Assembly: GCF_006711645.1 (NCBI RefSeq)
Contig: NZ_CP041247.1
Coordinates: 3,844,001 to 3,908,000 of the forward strand
DNA length: 64,000 bases
Reading direction: 5' to 3'
Origin: Klebsiella electrica
Lineage (GTDB): Bacteria > Pseudomonadota > Gammaproteobacteria > Enterobacterales > Enterobacteriaceae
Shown here: positions 63,253 through 64,000 of the stretch, in pieces
How the letters are laid out: each line of letters opens with the position of its first letter
Position numbering within the stretch: the stretch's first letter is position 1
Program-made: the position numbers and the translations under genes
Notes under the pieces: generated by a model
Database searches by the model: none
Seen by the model: only the letters and a program-made list of their open reading frames with translations
Told to the model about the DNA's origin: nothing

Positions 63253-64000
63253 ATGGCAAGAAAATCAGTAAGTTCTCTCATTCTTACTGGGTTAATCTCG
63301 ATCCCCGTTATCAGCCACGCAACGCAATATCCCCTCACGGTCACCGATCTCGATGGCCACCAGATAACGCTCCAGCACGAACCCCAGCGCATCATCCTGC
63401 AGGACGGGCGGGATCTTATGTCGCTGGCGCTGCTGGACCGGGACAACCCGTTTAAACGCGTTGTGGCCTGGAACAATCTGGCGAAAAAACAGGACGTGGC
63501 GACCTGGAAAATGCTGCAACAGAAGTGGCCGCAATCGGCGGCGATTCTCGATATGGGCTTTAGTGACAAGGGCAACGTTGACCTGGAAAGCGTGCTCTCC
63601 CGCCAGCCCGACCTGATGATTGCCCAGCTACGCGCGAAGCCGGCGCTAACCGAAAGCGGGGTTATCAGCAAACTTAGCGCGCTGAATATTCCGGTGTTAT
63701 TTGTGGATTATGAGGTCAATCCTGCCCGCGATACCGCTCCCAGCATCGATCTGTTAGGCCAGGTGCTCAACCGCGAGAGCAACGCCAAAGCCTATACCGA
63801 TTTCTATCGCCAGCACCTGCAGGCTATCGAACAGAAAACGGCCACTATCGCCCCGAAAGCCACGGTCTTTGTCGAAGCGATCGCCGGCAATAGCGATGCC
63901 TGCTGCTTTACCCACGGACACAGCGGTTGGGGGGGACTGGTGGAAGCCGTCGGCGCCACCAATATTGGCTCGCAGGTCCTGCCCGGCGCCTCCGGTTTCG
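63253..64000 (+). CDS. Iron/siderophore-type ABC substrate-binding protein, N-terminal part
   Basis: Periplasmic binding protein (FecB/FepB/BtuF superfamily), cut off by the right edge after about 249 codons. Signal peptide MARKSVSSLILTGLISIPVISHA|TQYPL, then TVTDLDGHQITLQHEPQRII and LDMGFSDKGNVDLESVLSRQPDLMIAQLRA, the usual Fe-type SBP start. The motif NSDACCFTHGHSGWGGLVEA is seen near residue 215. The ligand may be a ferric siderophore, heme or cobalamin. Its permease and ATPase would lie beyond the window. Confidence 0.85.
   Translation, partial: MARKSVSSLILTGLISIPVISHATQYPLTVTDLDGHQITLQHEPQRIILQDGRDLMSLALLDRDNPFKRVVAWNNLAKKQDVATWKMLQQKWPQSAAILDMGFSDKGNVDLESVLSRQPDLMIAQLRAKPALTESGVISKLSALNIPVLFVDYEVNPARDTAPSIDLLGQVLNRESNAKAYTDFYRQHLQAIEQKTATIAPKATVFVEAIAGNSDACCFTHGHSGWGGLVEAVGATNIGSQVLPGASGF

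Overview
The window reads as chromosomal DNA of a Klebsiella or Raoultella-type enterobacterium. Three things point there: the romA-ramA/ramR multidrug-regulator locus, the moaR/moaEF monoamine locus first described in Klebsiella aerogenes, and GC-rich genes in the same backbone order as Escherichia coli (entF-ybdZ-fes-fepA-entD ... ybdK ... ybdJ ... ybdF-nfsB ... mscM ... pheP). The species cannot be fixed from the sequence alone.

Layout. 1-7186: enterobactin locus (entF partial, ybdZ, fes, and fepA-entD divergent across a Fur site). 7187-13876: a decayed gene remnant, REP-type repeats, a GNAT acetyltransferase and a peptide-type ABC operon whose binding-protein gene is cut by a single in-frame amber codon. 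13877-22072: a tandem 109-bp repeat array, then a probable taurine-type module: class III aminotransferase, sulfoacetaldehyde-reductase-like SDR (isfD), polar amino acid ABC transporter and a MocR/TauR-like regulator, with a 13-bp motif shared by two of its control regions. 22076-30124: an operon of a Dpp-like transporter, an amidase and an M20 carbamoylase-type hydrolase. 30459-40574: backbone genes (ybdK, ybdJ, ybdF, nfsB) interleaved with a secreted YigE-like protein, a ten-unit repeat array, a P2-type cation ATPase, a 36-aa membrane peptide and romA-ramA/ramR with a clear RamR operator. 40571-47762: a DUF2157 membrane protein, an XRE regulator divergent from an MFS pump, mscM (ybdG), a LacI-family remnant, an Exc2-like lipoprotein and pheP.

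47961-58821: the most interesting part, a probable amine-catabolic region. It contains an aldehyde dehydrogenase, a PuuB-like FAD amine oxidase, a cupin, an APC permease, a DUF3156 protein, a histone-deacetylase-fold amidohydrolase and an MFS transporter, followed by moaR and moaEF. A 20-bp element (consensus CNNYCTTYMGRACGATAKKC) recurs in three control regions here: twice between the dehydrogenase and the oxidase, once before the permease, and once between moaR and moaE. I propose it as a MoaR box joining these genes in one regulon. 58860-64000: an aldo/keto reductase, an amino-acid binding protein paired with a HipO-like amidohydrolase, a periplasmic protein with an 11-residue Trp/Lys repeat, and the start of an iron/siderophore-type binding protein.

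Functions come from reading translated sequences and recalled family features. No database search was run, and substrates of the ABC, MFS and APC transporters are inferences.
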